A DNA stretch of 64,000 nucleotides from Methylonatrum sp040877625. Lineage in GTDB: Bacteria; Pseudomonadota; Gammaproteobacteria; Nitrococcales; Aquisalimonadaceae. Below are positions 25,283 to 32,943 of this stretch, piece by piece (positions within the stretch are counted from its first letter, which is position 1; every line of letters begins with the position of its first letter). Both the position numbers and the translations under genes were made by a program. The notes under the pieces were generated by a model. The model did not search any database. It was not told the origin of the DNA and saw nothing but the letters and a program-made list of their open reading frames with translations. Location of the stretch: positions 248,001 to 312,000 of the forward strand of contig JBBDNK010000024.1 in the NCBI GenBank assembly GCA_040877625.1, given 5' to 3'.

Positions 25283-26011
25283 ATGCAACTGGGCATTCTG
25301 CAATGCGACTCGGTCACCCATGAACTGCAAGCCGAGTTCGGAGACTATCCGGACATGTTCCGGAACCTGCTCACGGCCGTGGACCGCTCATTGTCCTTTC
25401 AGGTGTATAACCTCCCTGAGGAGCATTTCCCCGACGATCTCGGCGTTTGTGACGGATGGCTGTTCACCGGCAGCAAGTGGAGTGTCTACGACGATGCGCC
25501 CTGGATACGCCGCGCCGAGGAACTGACCATGCGCCTTCACCATGAGCGGCGGCCGACCATCGGTATCTGCTTCGGGCACCAGCTGATTGCGCGGGTGCTG
25601 GGAGGGCGTGTGGAGAAATCGAGCCGCGGCTGGGGCGTGGGCATACATACCGCCCGATTGGCCGGTCAACCCCCGGCCTGGATGCAGCCGGCGGCTGACG
25701 AACTGTCACTGCTTGTCAGCCATCAGGATCAGGTGGTGGAACTGCCGCCGGATGCCGAATGGCTGGCCGGACACGACTTCTGCGGCAACGATATGTTTCA
25801 GGTCGGCACCCATATGCTGACCTTTCAGGGACACCCGGAATTTCCTCGCGCGTACGCCCGCGCGATGATGATGCGGCGGCGCGAAAAACTCGGAGAGCAG
25901 ACCTACCATGAGGGCATCGCGTCATTGGCCGACTCCAGCCATGAACTGACCGCCGCGCGCTGGATCCTCGCTTTCCTCGACGAGGCTCGGTCAGCGCATG
26001 CCCGCGATTGA
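25283..26011 (+). CDS. class I glutamine amidotransferase (GMP synthase-like)
   Basis: This 242-aa protein has the class I amidotransferase nucleophile elbow IGICFGHQL (Cys96) and the C-terminal His-Glu pair in FQGHPEFPRAYA. Stand-alone members of this YfeJ/GuaA-like group hydrolyse gamma-glutamyl amides. In the context of the gamma-glutamylamine ligase and aldehyde dehydrogenase it could remove the gamma-glutamyl group at the end of the pathway, the job of the unrelated PuuD class in E. coli (inference). It starts four bases after the regulator's stop codon, implying translational coupling. Confidence 0.85.
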   Translation: MQLGILQCDSVTHELQAEFGDYPDMFRNLLTAVDRSLSFQVYNLPEEHFPDDLGVCDGWLFTGSKWSVYDDAPWIRRAEELTMRLHHERRPTIGICFGHQLIARVLGGRVEKSSRGWGVGIHTARLAGQPPAWMQPAADELSLLVSHQDQVVELPPDAEWLAGHDFCGNDMFQVGTHMLTFQGHPEFPRAYARAMMMRRREKLGEQTYHEGIASLADSSHELTAARWILAFLDEARSAHARD

Positions 26012-26093
26012 CAGAATCCGGCAATTCCGTCCCCCTTTTGGAGGGAACCTCACCTATACTGGGTCGGCTGTCATGGAGCCGGAGCGACCAATC

Positions 26094-26405
26094 ATGCCGT
26101 TATTCAAAGTGGTTATGCGCGGAGAAAACTTCCTGATGAATCTCACCGGAGAGCCGGAGCTCCTGGGCTTTCACGTCACTTATTACGTGAAAGCCGGCGA
26201 AGAAGCCGAGGCCAAACGTATTGCCGCAATCAAGGTACGCAAGAACCGGCACCTGGCCGGAGCCCTGTTGAATACGCCCCAGAACCCGAACCGGCTCGCC
26301 TGCGAATCCAGCGAACGAGTCTGGTTTCGACGAACCGCCATCGACGGACGCTACGATTACTGGGCCATGGACGCACCGGAATCCATGAACGGTTCGACGT
26401 CCTAG
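26094..26405 (+). CDS. hypothetical protein, 103 aa
   Basis: A small soluble protein starting MPLFKVVMRGENFLM, with GFHVTYYVKAGEEAEAKRIAAIKVRKNRHLAGALLN and a C-terminal RRTAIDGRYDYWAMD. It looks like a compact alpha/beta fold and has no signal peptide. I recall similar unannotated proteins in proteobacteria but no function. An imperfect hairpin (CCGAAACTG/CAGTTCGG near 26452-26480) follows. The gap to 26620 holds nothing else clear except the 5' end of the next gene. Confidence 0.6.
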   Translation: MPLFKVVMRGENFLMNLTGEPELLGFHVTYYVKAGEEAEAKRIAAIKVRKNRHLAGALLNTPQNPNRLACESSERVWFRRTAIDGRYDYWAMDAPESMNGSTS

Positions 26406-26620
26406 AACCCGAATCCATCCCTCCTTTCTTCTTCAGGGAGCCCCCGGAATGCCGAAACTGCGTATTGCGCAACAGTTCGGAATCCCGTTTATGGTCAAAT
26501 AATGATCTGACCCATAGATAGGGACAAAGTCGAGTCGCGGCCTCGGAGCCCGATGGAGACGACTCCAGGGAGGCCATCATCTCCACGCAGATCTATAAGC
26601 AGGCATTTCTTCAGCACGCC

Positions 26621-28678
26621 GTGGTAATGCTGCTCATCGACGCGGAATCCGGCGGTATTGTGCAAGCCAATACCGCGGCCGGCGAGTTCTACGGCCTTGC
26701 CCCGGACGCGCTTCGGCAATTGCACCTTTGCGACATCAGTCTTCTGGAACCGGATCGGTTCAGGCAACTGGCTGACGAAATCCGGCGTGGTGAAAGAAAC
26801 CGCTTCGAGCTTCGTCACAGGCACTCTCGCGGGGGAGTTCGTGACCTCGAAATCGAGGCCGCATTGGTGAATGCCGATGGCCGACAGCTGCTGCACGCCA
26901 TCGTCCGGGATGTCACCGAACAGCGCCTGGTCGAAGCACGAGCCCGCGACCAGGAGGAGCGGCTGAACCGTATCGCCGACAACATTCTCGGCGTGGTCTA
27001 CCAGTTCGAGCTGGTAGCACGTACAGGTCAGTTCCGGATGCCCTACGCCAGCCCTGGCATCAGCGATATTTTCCGCGTCAAGCCGGACGAGGTGCGGGAG
27101 AATGCCGCCGCCGTGCTGGATCGCATCCATCCGGACGATCTCGAATCGACCCTCCGCAGCATCGAAGACAGTGGTCGTTCACTCATGCCCTGGCACCGCG
27201 AACTGCGGCTCTACTTTCCGCCCGAGGACGGCAGGCCGGAGCGCACCGAGTGGATCGAGGGCCACGGCACGCCGCAGAGTACTGCCGATGGCAATGTGCT
27301 CTGGCACGGCTTCATTTCACTGATAACAAAACGCAAGAAACTTGAAGACCAGCTGGTTCGCCAGGCTTATTACGACGCGCTGACCGCGCTTCCCAACCGT
27401 ACCCTTTTCCATGATCGCCTGGCCCACGCCATCAACCTGGCGCGACGGTCGAAACGCCGTATCGCCGTGCTTTACATGGACCTCGACGGTTTCAAGGATA
27501 TCAATGACGGCTGGGGCCATGCGGCCGGCGACCAGGTCCTGCGCGTGGTGGCGGAACGTATAACCAGCAACCTGCGCGCCGGTGATACCGTGGCCCGTCT
27601 GGGAGGCGACGAACTCGTAGTCATCGCGGAGGGCCTCGATCACCCCAACCATGCCACGGTTATTGCGTCAAAACTGCGTGATCTTTTCCACGCGCCCATC
27701 GACGTAGACCATCGACAATTTACCGTGCATACCAGCATCGGCATCAGCATCTTTCCGGATGACGGCGACTCCGCCGAATCTCTTCTCCAGCATGCCGACG
27801 CCGCGCTCTATCGGGCAAAAGGCCGGGGCGGAAATCAGTGGGCCTTCTCCAGCCCTGAGCTGGCGGATTCCGCATCGGAACGCATCATCATCAACACCGA
27901 ACTCAAGCGGGCAATCGAGTCGGAAGGGCTTGGCGTCGCCCTGCAGCCGCTGATCCGGCTTCAGGACGGGGCCGCGGTCGGCATGGAGGCACTGGCTCGC
28001 TGGTATCACCACCAGCACGGCTGGATTGCCCCCGCCCGTTTCATTCCTGTTGCTGAATCAACCGGGCTTATCCATCAACTTGGAGAATGGGTGCTGCGAG
28101 CGGCCTGTATACACGCCGCCGGCTGGAGCACCGACGATTCCCGCCAACGCATTGCGGTGAACGTGTCCATCAGGCAGCTGCAATCCCCGGAATTCGTCGG
28201 CAAGGTTCGCTCCATACTGGCTGACACAGGGCTCGATCCCGCCAGACTCGAGCTGGAAATCACCGAGAGTGCGTTCGCGGACGACAACCCGCATATCATC
28301 AGCCGGCTCAATTCTCTGCGCGCGGATGGCGTAACCCTGGCGATCGATGATTTCGGCACCGGATTTTCCTCTCTGCAGTACCTCAAGCGCCTGCCTGTCG
28401 ACCGTCTGAAAATCGACCGCTGCTTCGTCCATGATCTGCCCCACGACGCTCACAACCACGCCATCGTGCGGGCGATCGTCACACTCGCGCGGGATTTCGG
28501 GCTTGAGCTTACCGCCGAAGGCGTGGAGACCCGCGAACAGGCAACGTTCCTGGCCTCGGTGGGCTGTGAGACGGTACAAGGCTACTATTATGGGCAACCG
28601 CAACTGATGGATGCCCCGGGCACCGCAGCTTACACCGCCCGGACCTCTCAGGAGACTTCGCCGTCAGATCCACCCTAG
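26621..28678 (+). CDS. PAS-GGDEF-EAL cyclic di-GMP protein
   Basis: The 685-aa protein has two PAS-type sensor domains (about 1-105 and 110-240), a GGDEF domain with a changed motif GGDEL, and an EAL domain with EALARW, ELEITES, IDDFGTGFSS, KIDRCFV, AEGVET and QGYYYGQP. The EAL residues look complete, so phosphodiesterase activity (c-di-GMP to pGpG) is likely; GGDEL may be active or regulatory. The frame is open upstream to 26522 and encodes IYKQAFLQH, a normal PAS start, but without ATG, GTG or TTG. The TAG stop lies in a CTAG that received a mobile element. Confidence 0.9.
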   Translation: MVMLLIDAESGGIVQANTAAGEFYGLAPDALRQLHLCDISLLEPDRFRQLADEIRRGERNRFELRHRHSRGGVRDLEIEAALVNADGRQLLHAIVRDVTEQRLVEARARDQEERLNRIADNILGVVYQFELVARTGQFRMPYASPGISDIFRVKPDEVRENAAAVLDRIHPDDLESTLRSIEDSGRSLMPWHRELRLYFPPEDGRPERTEWIEGHGTPQSTADGNVLWHGFISLITKRKKLEDQLVRQAYYDALTALPNRTLFHDRLAHAINLARRSKRRIAVLYMDLDGFKDINDGWGHAAGDQVLRVVAERITSNLRAGDTVARLGGDELVVIAEGLDHPNHATVIASKLRDLFHAPIDVDHRQFTVHTSIGISIFPDDGDSAESLLQHADAALYRAKGRGGNQWAFSSPELADSASERIIINTELKRAIESEGLGVALQPLIRLQDGAAVGMEALARWYHHQHGWIAPARFIPVAESTGLIHQLGEWVLRAACIHAAGWSTDDSRQRIAVNVSIRQLQSPEFVGKVRSILADTGLDPARLELEITESAFADDNPHIISRLNSLRADGVTLAIDDFGTGFSSLQYLKRLPVDRLKIDRCFVHDLPHDAHNHAIVRAIVTLARDFGLELTAEGVETREQATFLASVGCETVQGYYYGQPQLMDAPGTAAYTARTSQETSPSDPP

Positions 28679-28735
28679 GGAGACACTGATCTATTCCCAT
28701 GGGGCTCTGGCTTTGCAGCGTGCCCGGGGGCAAGA
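28679..28735. mobile_element. partial MITE of the CTAG family
   Basis: GGAGACACTGATCTATTCCC follows CTAG (28675-28678), whose TAG ends the PAS-GGDEF-EAL gene. About 57 bp match the B-type left arm seen at 11762, 38024 and 39293 before similarity stops. The right end is absent. Confidence 0.75.
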
Positions 28736-28794
28736 CCTTATAGCGCCCCGACATAAACATAAAAGCACATATTCCTTTTTGACAGGCGCTTCAC

Positions 28795-28830
28795 TCCTTA
28801 TCCTCTACGACAGCTCCCCAAGGATAAGGA
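28795..28830 (+). promoter_or_regulatory. hairpin covering the APS reductase ribosome binding site
   Basis: TCCTTATCCT (28795-28804) is perfectly complementary to AGGATAAGGA (28821-28830), with a 16-base loop. The right arm contains the AAGGA ribosome binding site of the gene starting at 28836. In mRNA the stem would hide that site, suggesting a translational switch; a DNA operator is the alternative. Confidence 0.55.
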
Positions 28831-28835
28831 ATGTC

Positions 28836-29546
28836 ATGAACCAGCCACAGCCGAAGCTCCCCCCTGTCAGCAATACCGCCGGTCTGAGCGCGGACACCAT
28901 CGCCGACCTCAACCAGGCCTATGCGCCGCTCGATTTTGAAGCCCGCATCCGCCGCCTCTATGAAGACTTCCCGGCGGACGGAATCATGGTGACGTCATCG
29001 TTCGCGGCCACCTCGGCGTACTTCCTGCACATCATCTCTCGCATCCGGCCGCAGCAGGAGATCTTCTTCATCAATACCGGGTTTCATTTCCCGGAAACGC
29101 TGGCGTACAGGGATTACCTGGTCAAACTCTTCGGTCTCCGAACAGCCGACATCAGCCCGGATCCACATCATTTCCAGTACAGCCGGCAGCAGAAACTCTA
29201 CGAGAAAGACCCCGATTTATGCTGCTCCGTCAACAAGGTGCAGCCGCTGGAGGAGGTGAAGGAAGGCTACGACATCTGGGTGTCGAGCCTGATGCGCTGG
29301 CAGACCGATCACCGGGCAACGCTGGAAGTCTTCGAGGAGCGGCGCGGCATCATCAAGTTCAACCCGATGATCGACGTCACCCGGGAGCAGAGGGACGCCT
29401 ATATTCGCGAGCACGAACTGCCGTTTCATCCGCTGGTGGCACAGGGCTATTCATCCATCGGTTGCTCCCATTGCACCGTCAAGGGAGAGGGCCGCAGCGG
29501 CCGCTGGCAAGGCAAGCCGAAGACCGAGTGCGGCCTGCACCTTTAG
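28836..29546 (+). CDS. cysH: adenylyl-sulfate (APS) reductase, [4Fe-4S] type
   Basis: This 236-aa enzyme reduces activated sulfate to sulfite in assimilation. Cys129-Cys130 (DLCCSVNKV) and Cys210/Cys213 (GCSHC) make the CC...CxxC cluster site that separates APS reductases from PAPS reductases, and the catalytic Cys232 is in the C-terminal ECGLHL. The length is normal. The ATG at 28836 has an AAGGA site buried in a hairpin. No other cys genes adjoin it. Its TAG stop overlaps the TTAG target of a mobile element. Confidence 0.93.
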   Translation: MNQPQPKLPPVSNTAGLSADTIADLNQAYAPLDFEARIRRLYEDFPADGIMVTSSFAATSAYFLHIISRIRPQQEIFFINTGFHFPETLAYRDYLVKLFGLRTADISPDPHHFQYSRQQKLYEKDPDLCCSVNKVQPLEEVKEGYDIWVSSLMRWQTDHRATLEVFEERRGIIKFNPMIDVTREQRDAYIREHELPFHPLVAQGYSSIGCSHCTVKGEGRSGRWQGKPKTECGLHL

Positions 29547-29572
29547 GGAGACACTGATTTATTCCCACGGGG
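29547..29572. mobile_element. 26-bp minimal copy of the CTAG-family element
   Basis: GGAGACACTGATTTATTCCC plus six bases lies between TTAG (29543-29546, holding the cysH stop) and CTAG (29573-29576). Only one terminus is kept. It abuts directly on a second, unrelated palindromic element. Confidence 0.6.
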
Positions 29573-29575
29573 CTA

Positions 29576-29737
29576 GGAGCCTGTCGGACATAGGATGAAT
29601 CGGCTGCGGCGGCGGGACAGCGGCCCAAAATCCCGCAAAATTCAGCCCCGTAGAACCACTACGCGCCAGAATTTTGCGACATTTTGCGCTCGCTGTCCCA
29701 CCACCTCGCTTCGATCCACCTAAGTCCGACAGGCTCC
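29576..29737. mobile_element. second palindromic MITE-like element (162 bp)
   Basis: The ends GGAGCCTGTCGGAC (29576-29589) and GTCCGACAGGCTCC (29724-29737) are perfect inverted repeats. The interior is a nearly continuous hairpin (GGGACAGCG...CGCTGTCCC, CAAAATTC...GAATTTTG, loop around CGTAG/CTACG). There is no coding capacity. The terminal sequence differs from the CTAG family after GGAGCCT, so this is a separate family. Confidence 0.75.
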
Positions 29738-29821
29738 CCGTGCGAAGGACATCCTTCTGGTGTGGAGGCCATGACCGGGTTACTCTCCGAGCATTCACTC
29801 CACACCAGTCAGGATATCGTC

Positions 29822-30514
29822 ATGATTCACTTCCCCAATCTGAAAACAACGGCGTCCGTCGCCCTGGGCGCCGGCCTTGCCCTGGTATTGGTCGCCACCA
29901 GCGCGCACGGGCAGATCGGGCCCGTCAGCGATGATGACAAGGCGCTCTACACCATCGGACTGATGGTCGGCCAGCAACTGGAAAGCCTGGGTTTATCGGA
30001 TGAAGAGCTCGATCAGCTCTTTCAGGGCTTGAAAGACCAGGCCCAGGGTAAGGACCCACAGGTAGACCCCGACCAGCAGATGGAGAACCTCAACGCCTTC
30101 ATCGCGGCACGCATGAGCCGCGGTAGCGAGCAGACAAAGGCCGGCGGTCAGGCGTTTCTGGACGGCTTCGTTGAAGACGGCGGCAGCCTCACCGACTCGG
30201 GGCTTGCCTACAAGATCGTGGAATCAGGCAGTGGCGACAAACCTTCGGCCTCGGACACCATCGAAGTCCATTACGAAGGGAGCCTGATCGACGGCACGGT
30301 CTTCGACTCATCCTACGCAAGAGGCACTACCGCGACCTTTGCCCTGGATCGGGTCATTGCCGGCTGGACGGAGGGCCTGCAACTGATCGCGCCGGGCGGG
30401 AAAATTCAGTTGGTGATCCCGTCGGATCTCGGTTACGGGGATCAGGGCTCACCCCCGAACATTCCCGGCGGCGCAACCCTGGTATTTGAAGTCGAACTGA
30501 TCGACATCAAATAG
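29822..30514 (+). CDS. FKBP-type peptidyl-prolyl isomerase, FkpA/Mip-like
   Basis: This 230-aa exported folding catalyst has a signal peptide (TTASVALGAGLALVLVATSAHGQ), an N-terminal helical dimerisation region (DDDKALYTIGLMVGQQLESLGLSDEELDQLFQGLKD) and a C-terminal FKBP domain (VHYEGSLIDGTVFDSSYARG, VIAGWTEGLQLIAPGGKIQLVIPSDLGYGDQGSPPNIPGGATLVFEVELI). This is the standard layout of periplasmic FkpA/Mip proteins, which assist folding of envelope proteins. The ATG at 29822 starts the signal peptide. It lies downstream of two mobile elements that may carry its promoter. Confidence 0.92.
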   Translation: MIHFPNLKTTASVALGAGLALVLVATSAHGQIGPVSDDDKALYTIGLMVGQQLESLGLSDEELDQLFQGLKDQAQGKDPQVDPDQQMENLNAFIAARMSRGSEQTKAGGQAFLDGFVEDGGSLTDSGLAYKIVESGSGDKPSASDTIEVHYEGSLIDGTVFDSSYARGTTATFALDRVIAGWTEGLQLIAPGGKIQLVIPSDLGYGDQGSPPNIPGGATLVFEVELIDIK

Positions 30515-30537
30515 CCCCTTGCCGCGCGGCCGAGCCA

Positions 30538-31278
30538 CTATCGGTGTCCAGCCCCGCGGGCGATGACCGGTACCACGCCTCGGCAGGCGGGGAACCGCCT
30601 GCAGGTCCAGAACCACGTTCCCGCGCGCGCACCCTTGCGCACCTGGCGTCTGATCATGGTGCCGTTACACTTGGGGCAGCTCGGCGTGGCGGGCTGTGGG
30701 GGGGATTTCAAGTGGACGGGACTGGCGACGGGTGCATGTGCTTCCCTGGCAGCATCCTCGTCATCTTGCTGATCCGGGAACAGGACCACCGCAAGCCGCT
30801 TTCTGACATCCTCGACCAGGTAGCCATATTGGGCCGGGAAACGGAGCAACGGCAATCCGACCGCACCGAATACGGCATCCAGCAACTCCTCCCGAGCCGG
30901 CGAATCGGCACCGTCAGCAGACCCGCCGTCAAGCTCAACGACAGCAACAGGCATCAGGCGGTCGGTTTCACAGATTACGTAGTCGACATGCGCGGCGGCA
31001 ACCCGGTTCAGGACCCGCCGCCTGACCGCACGCGCAAGGCCCTGTCTGGGCGTAACAAGATCGCCGATACGCACCTTGGCAAACACCCGATAACCACCGG
31101 CGGCCTGGTCCAGAACGTCCAGAAACGCTCGCTCGACGGGGGTAAGCAGCGATTCCCGGGGATGGTACAGGCGGTACTCGTCATGGGGGTTGGTTCCGCG
31201 CGGCGCGGTCGCCCTGATGAACAGGAACAACGCAGTCAGCGCAACGGCAATGGTAATGAGCGGAGTCCAGGAAGACAT
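30538..31278 (-). CDS. DUF2726 protein with topoisomerase-type zinc finger
   Basis: This 246-aa protein has an N-terminal membrane helix (WTPLITIAVALTALFLFIRA), a DUF2726 nuclease-like domain (ESLLTPVERAFLDVLDQAAGGYRVFAKVRIGDLV ... HVDYVICETDRLMPVAVVELDGGSA) and a C-terminal four-cysteine finger (CPKCNGTMI ... WTCRRFPACRG) like those of topoisomerase I. Such combinations are predicted DNA-binding or nuclease-related membrane proteins of unknown role. GGAGG precedes the ATG at 31278. It converges on the FKBP gene. Confidence 0.82.
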   Translation of the reverse strand: MSSWTPLITIAVALTALFLFIRATAPRGTNPHDEYRLYHPRESLLTPVERAFLDVLDQAAGGYRVFAKVRIGDLVTPRQGLARAVRRRVLNRVAAAHVDYVICETDRLMPVAVVELDGGSADGADSPAREELLDAVFGAVGLPLLRFPAQYGYLVEDVRKRLAVVLFPDQQDDEDAAREAHAPVASPVHLKSPPQPATPSCPKCNGTMIRRQVRKGARAGTWFWTCRRFPACRGVVPVIARGAGHR

Positions 31279-31360
31279 ACTCGCCTCCATGCAGTGTGGA
31301 TCGACCCACGGTCAGGAACTGCGCGCACGGACTGGTCGATAATACCCCGTTCGATGCTAG

Positions 31361-31375
31361 GGAGCCTCTGATCTA
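31361..31375. mobile_element. terminal remnant of the CTAG-family element
   Basis: CTAG (31357-31360) followed by GGAGCCTCTGATCTA matches the element terminus; similarity ends there, immediately before the terminator at 31384. It lies upstream of the DUF2726 gene. Confidence 0.55.
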
Positions 31376-31383
31376 ATACGCAA

Positions 31384-31417
31384 AAGCCCGGCCCCGTCGA
31401 TTGACCGGGTCGGGCTT
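31384..31417 (-). terminator. rho-independent terminator
   Basis: AAGCCCG and CGGGCTT form a stem with an imperfect inner extension; on the minus strand it is followed by TTTTG. It lies 54 bases after the stop of the small gene at 31471 and probably ends that transcript. Confidence 0.7.
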
Positions 31418-31470
31418 CTGGGTGCCGCGGCGTGGTAGCGGCAGACTGCTGGTCTGCTATTGCCGGGTGA

Positions 31471-31677
31471 TCAGGCGCTCGCCGTGTTGCCGTTCATCTC
31501 TGAATCGGTATCGGTCGGCAGCTGCCGGCCAATGCCTGCGAACCAGTTGCACAGCCCGGCAACATTGTCCGCGACGGTCTTTCGGATATACTCGGACCGC
31601 TCCGCATGGGCCTGGGCGATAATGCGATCCAAGTCGTCAAAGCCTGATTCAACCTGTGCCGGATGCTGTAAATTCAT
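31471..31677 (-). CDS. small hypothetical protein, 68 aa
   Basis: A 68-aa soluble protein, MNLQHPAQVESGFDDLDRI then IAQAHAERSEYIRKTVADNVAGLCNWFAGIGRQL, mainly helical. The ERSEYI...L..W..G pattern recalls small proteobacterial proteins with a YjiS-like helix, but I cannot assign a family. A perfect AGGAGG before ATG 31677 and a terminator after the gene support expression. The 162-bp gap to the upstream membrane operon may hold its own promoter. Confidence 0.6.
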   Translation of the reverse strand: MNLQHPAQVESGFDDLDRIIAQAHAERSEYIRKTVADNVAGLCNWFAGIGRQLPTDTDSEMNGNTASA

Positions 31678-31839
31678 TGTCCTGGACCTCCTGATTCGAA
31701 GCATGCGCAAACCATACCGGGATGTTGCGCAGCAACAAAGGGGGTCTCAGGACCATGTTTAGTGAAATATATTCACAAGTCATCATTATTTAGCCTGGCC
31801 AGTGCTGTCCGTACGCATGGTCGCCGGCGAGGACAAGCA

Positions 31840-32943
31840 TCAGCGCATGGTCTGCGCAGGCACGAACGTCCGCTGGATATCCGCATGCATGGCCGTGTAC
31901 TGCCGGTCCACTACATTGTCATACGCCGTCAGGAGGTTGTGCTCCAGTTCCTGACGCAGTTCATCCAGCCTCAGCTGCATTGTTGCGGTGAGTTCTTTCC
32001 GGTTGAGGGCCTCATCCACGTGCAGCAGCAGCAGATCCGAACCTACCCAGACTGCCGTGCCCGCGATTATGGCGCAGCCCAGGGCAACCGGCCCCGAGGG
32101 CGCACAGACGGCCGCGCCGCCGCCTGCCGCGGCGGCTGCCCTGGCGGCGCCCCGCGCGGCACCACGCGCGACAACGGCTCTGCTCGACGCCGCCGCCGCG
32201 CGACGGCTGATCGCCCGTGACAGCAACATCCCCGCCCCTGCGCCGACGCCGACGCCGGCCACCGTGCTCGCGGAAATGCGGGCGACAAACTCCGGGCTAT
32301 CGTAGCCGCTCAGATCGCTGAGCAAGGCATCCATCGACGTCACCGTCGAGGAATCCAGCGGCGCCACCGGCTGCCGGTCACCGGACAGCGCCTCGAGCAT
32401 ATCCATCAGCCAGCCTTCCCGTGTTGCCGTCGCCTGCGTTGACAGGCGGCTGTCGGTCTGCAAACGCAGAATCTCCAGACGGTCGTCGAAGTCGGCGCCG
32501 TCGAATACAATCTCCTGCGCCTTGCGCGCCTCATAGCCGCCATCCACCAGATTGGCTTTTTCGAGTACCAGCATGGACAGCCGGGCATAATCGCCGGACA
32601 ATGAGTAATACCAGTCGGCGAACGCCGGCAGCCGCGCAGACAGATCGGTGAACAGGTCATCCAGCCCCCGGCGCAGATGCGTCTGCACCAGTTCCCTGGC
32701 CTGCGCTTCGCCCTCGGCAAACCGCAGCTCCGACAACAATGCCAGCGTCTCCAGCCTTGCACCCGGGATGCGATAATGTTCGCCGGCGAGCGAGACCAGC
32801 ACGGGGGGCGCCGGCTGCAGGGCGGCCTGCCAGTCGCGCCGCTGTTCCACCGCCAGCAGCAGCAGCGTCAGGCAGACCAGCAGCAACAGCAGGCGCGGGC
32901 CGATGGCGGCGGTGTCTCGCGGAGCTGAAAGGATGGCCGTCAT
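31840..32943 (-). CDS. hypothetical membrane protein with Gly/Ala-rich hydrophobic core
   Basis: This 367-aa protein has an N-terminal membrane helix (GPRLLLLLVCLTLLLLAV), a long, probably periplasmic helical region (residues 35-215, with LSELRFAEGEAQARELVQTHLRRGLDDLFTDLSARLPAFADWYYSLSGDYARL), an Ala/Gly-rich region with two likely membrane helices (VAGVGVGAGAGMLLSRAI and GPVALGCAIIAGTAVWVGSDLLLL) and a helical C-terminus. Its start overlaps the upstream gene's stop by four bases. No family recognised; the layout suggests an envelope protein working with its partner. Confidence 0.65.
   Translation of the reverse strand: MTAILSAPRDTAAIGPRLLLLLVCLTLLLLAVEQRRDWQAALQPAPPVLVSLAGEHYRIPGARLETLALLSELRFAEGEAQARELVQTHLRRGLDDLFTDLSARLPAFADWYYSLSGDYARLSMLVLEKANLVDGGYEARKAQEIVFDGADFDDRLEILRLQTDSRLSTQATATREGWLMDMLEALSGDRQPVAPLDSSTVTSMDALLSDLSGYDSPEFVARISASTVAGVGVGAGAGMLLSRAISRRAAAASSRAVVARGAARGAARAAAAAGGGAAVCAPSGPVALGCAIIAGTAVWVGSDLLLLHVDEALNRKELTATMQLRLDELRQELEHNLLTAYDNVVDRQYTAMHADIQRTFVPAQTMR

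Noticed and set aside
26449..26502. 17-codon frame (MPKLRIAQQFGIPFMVK)
   Set aside because: Lies over an imperfect hairpin that looks like the terminator of the preceding gene; no conservation evidence.
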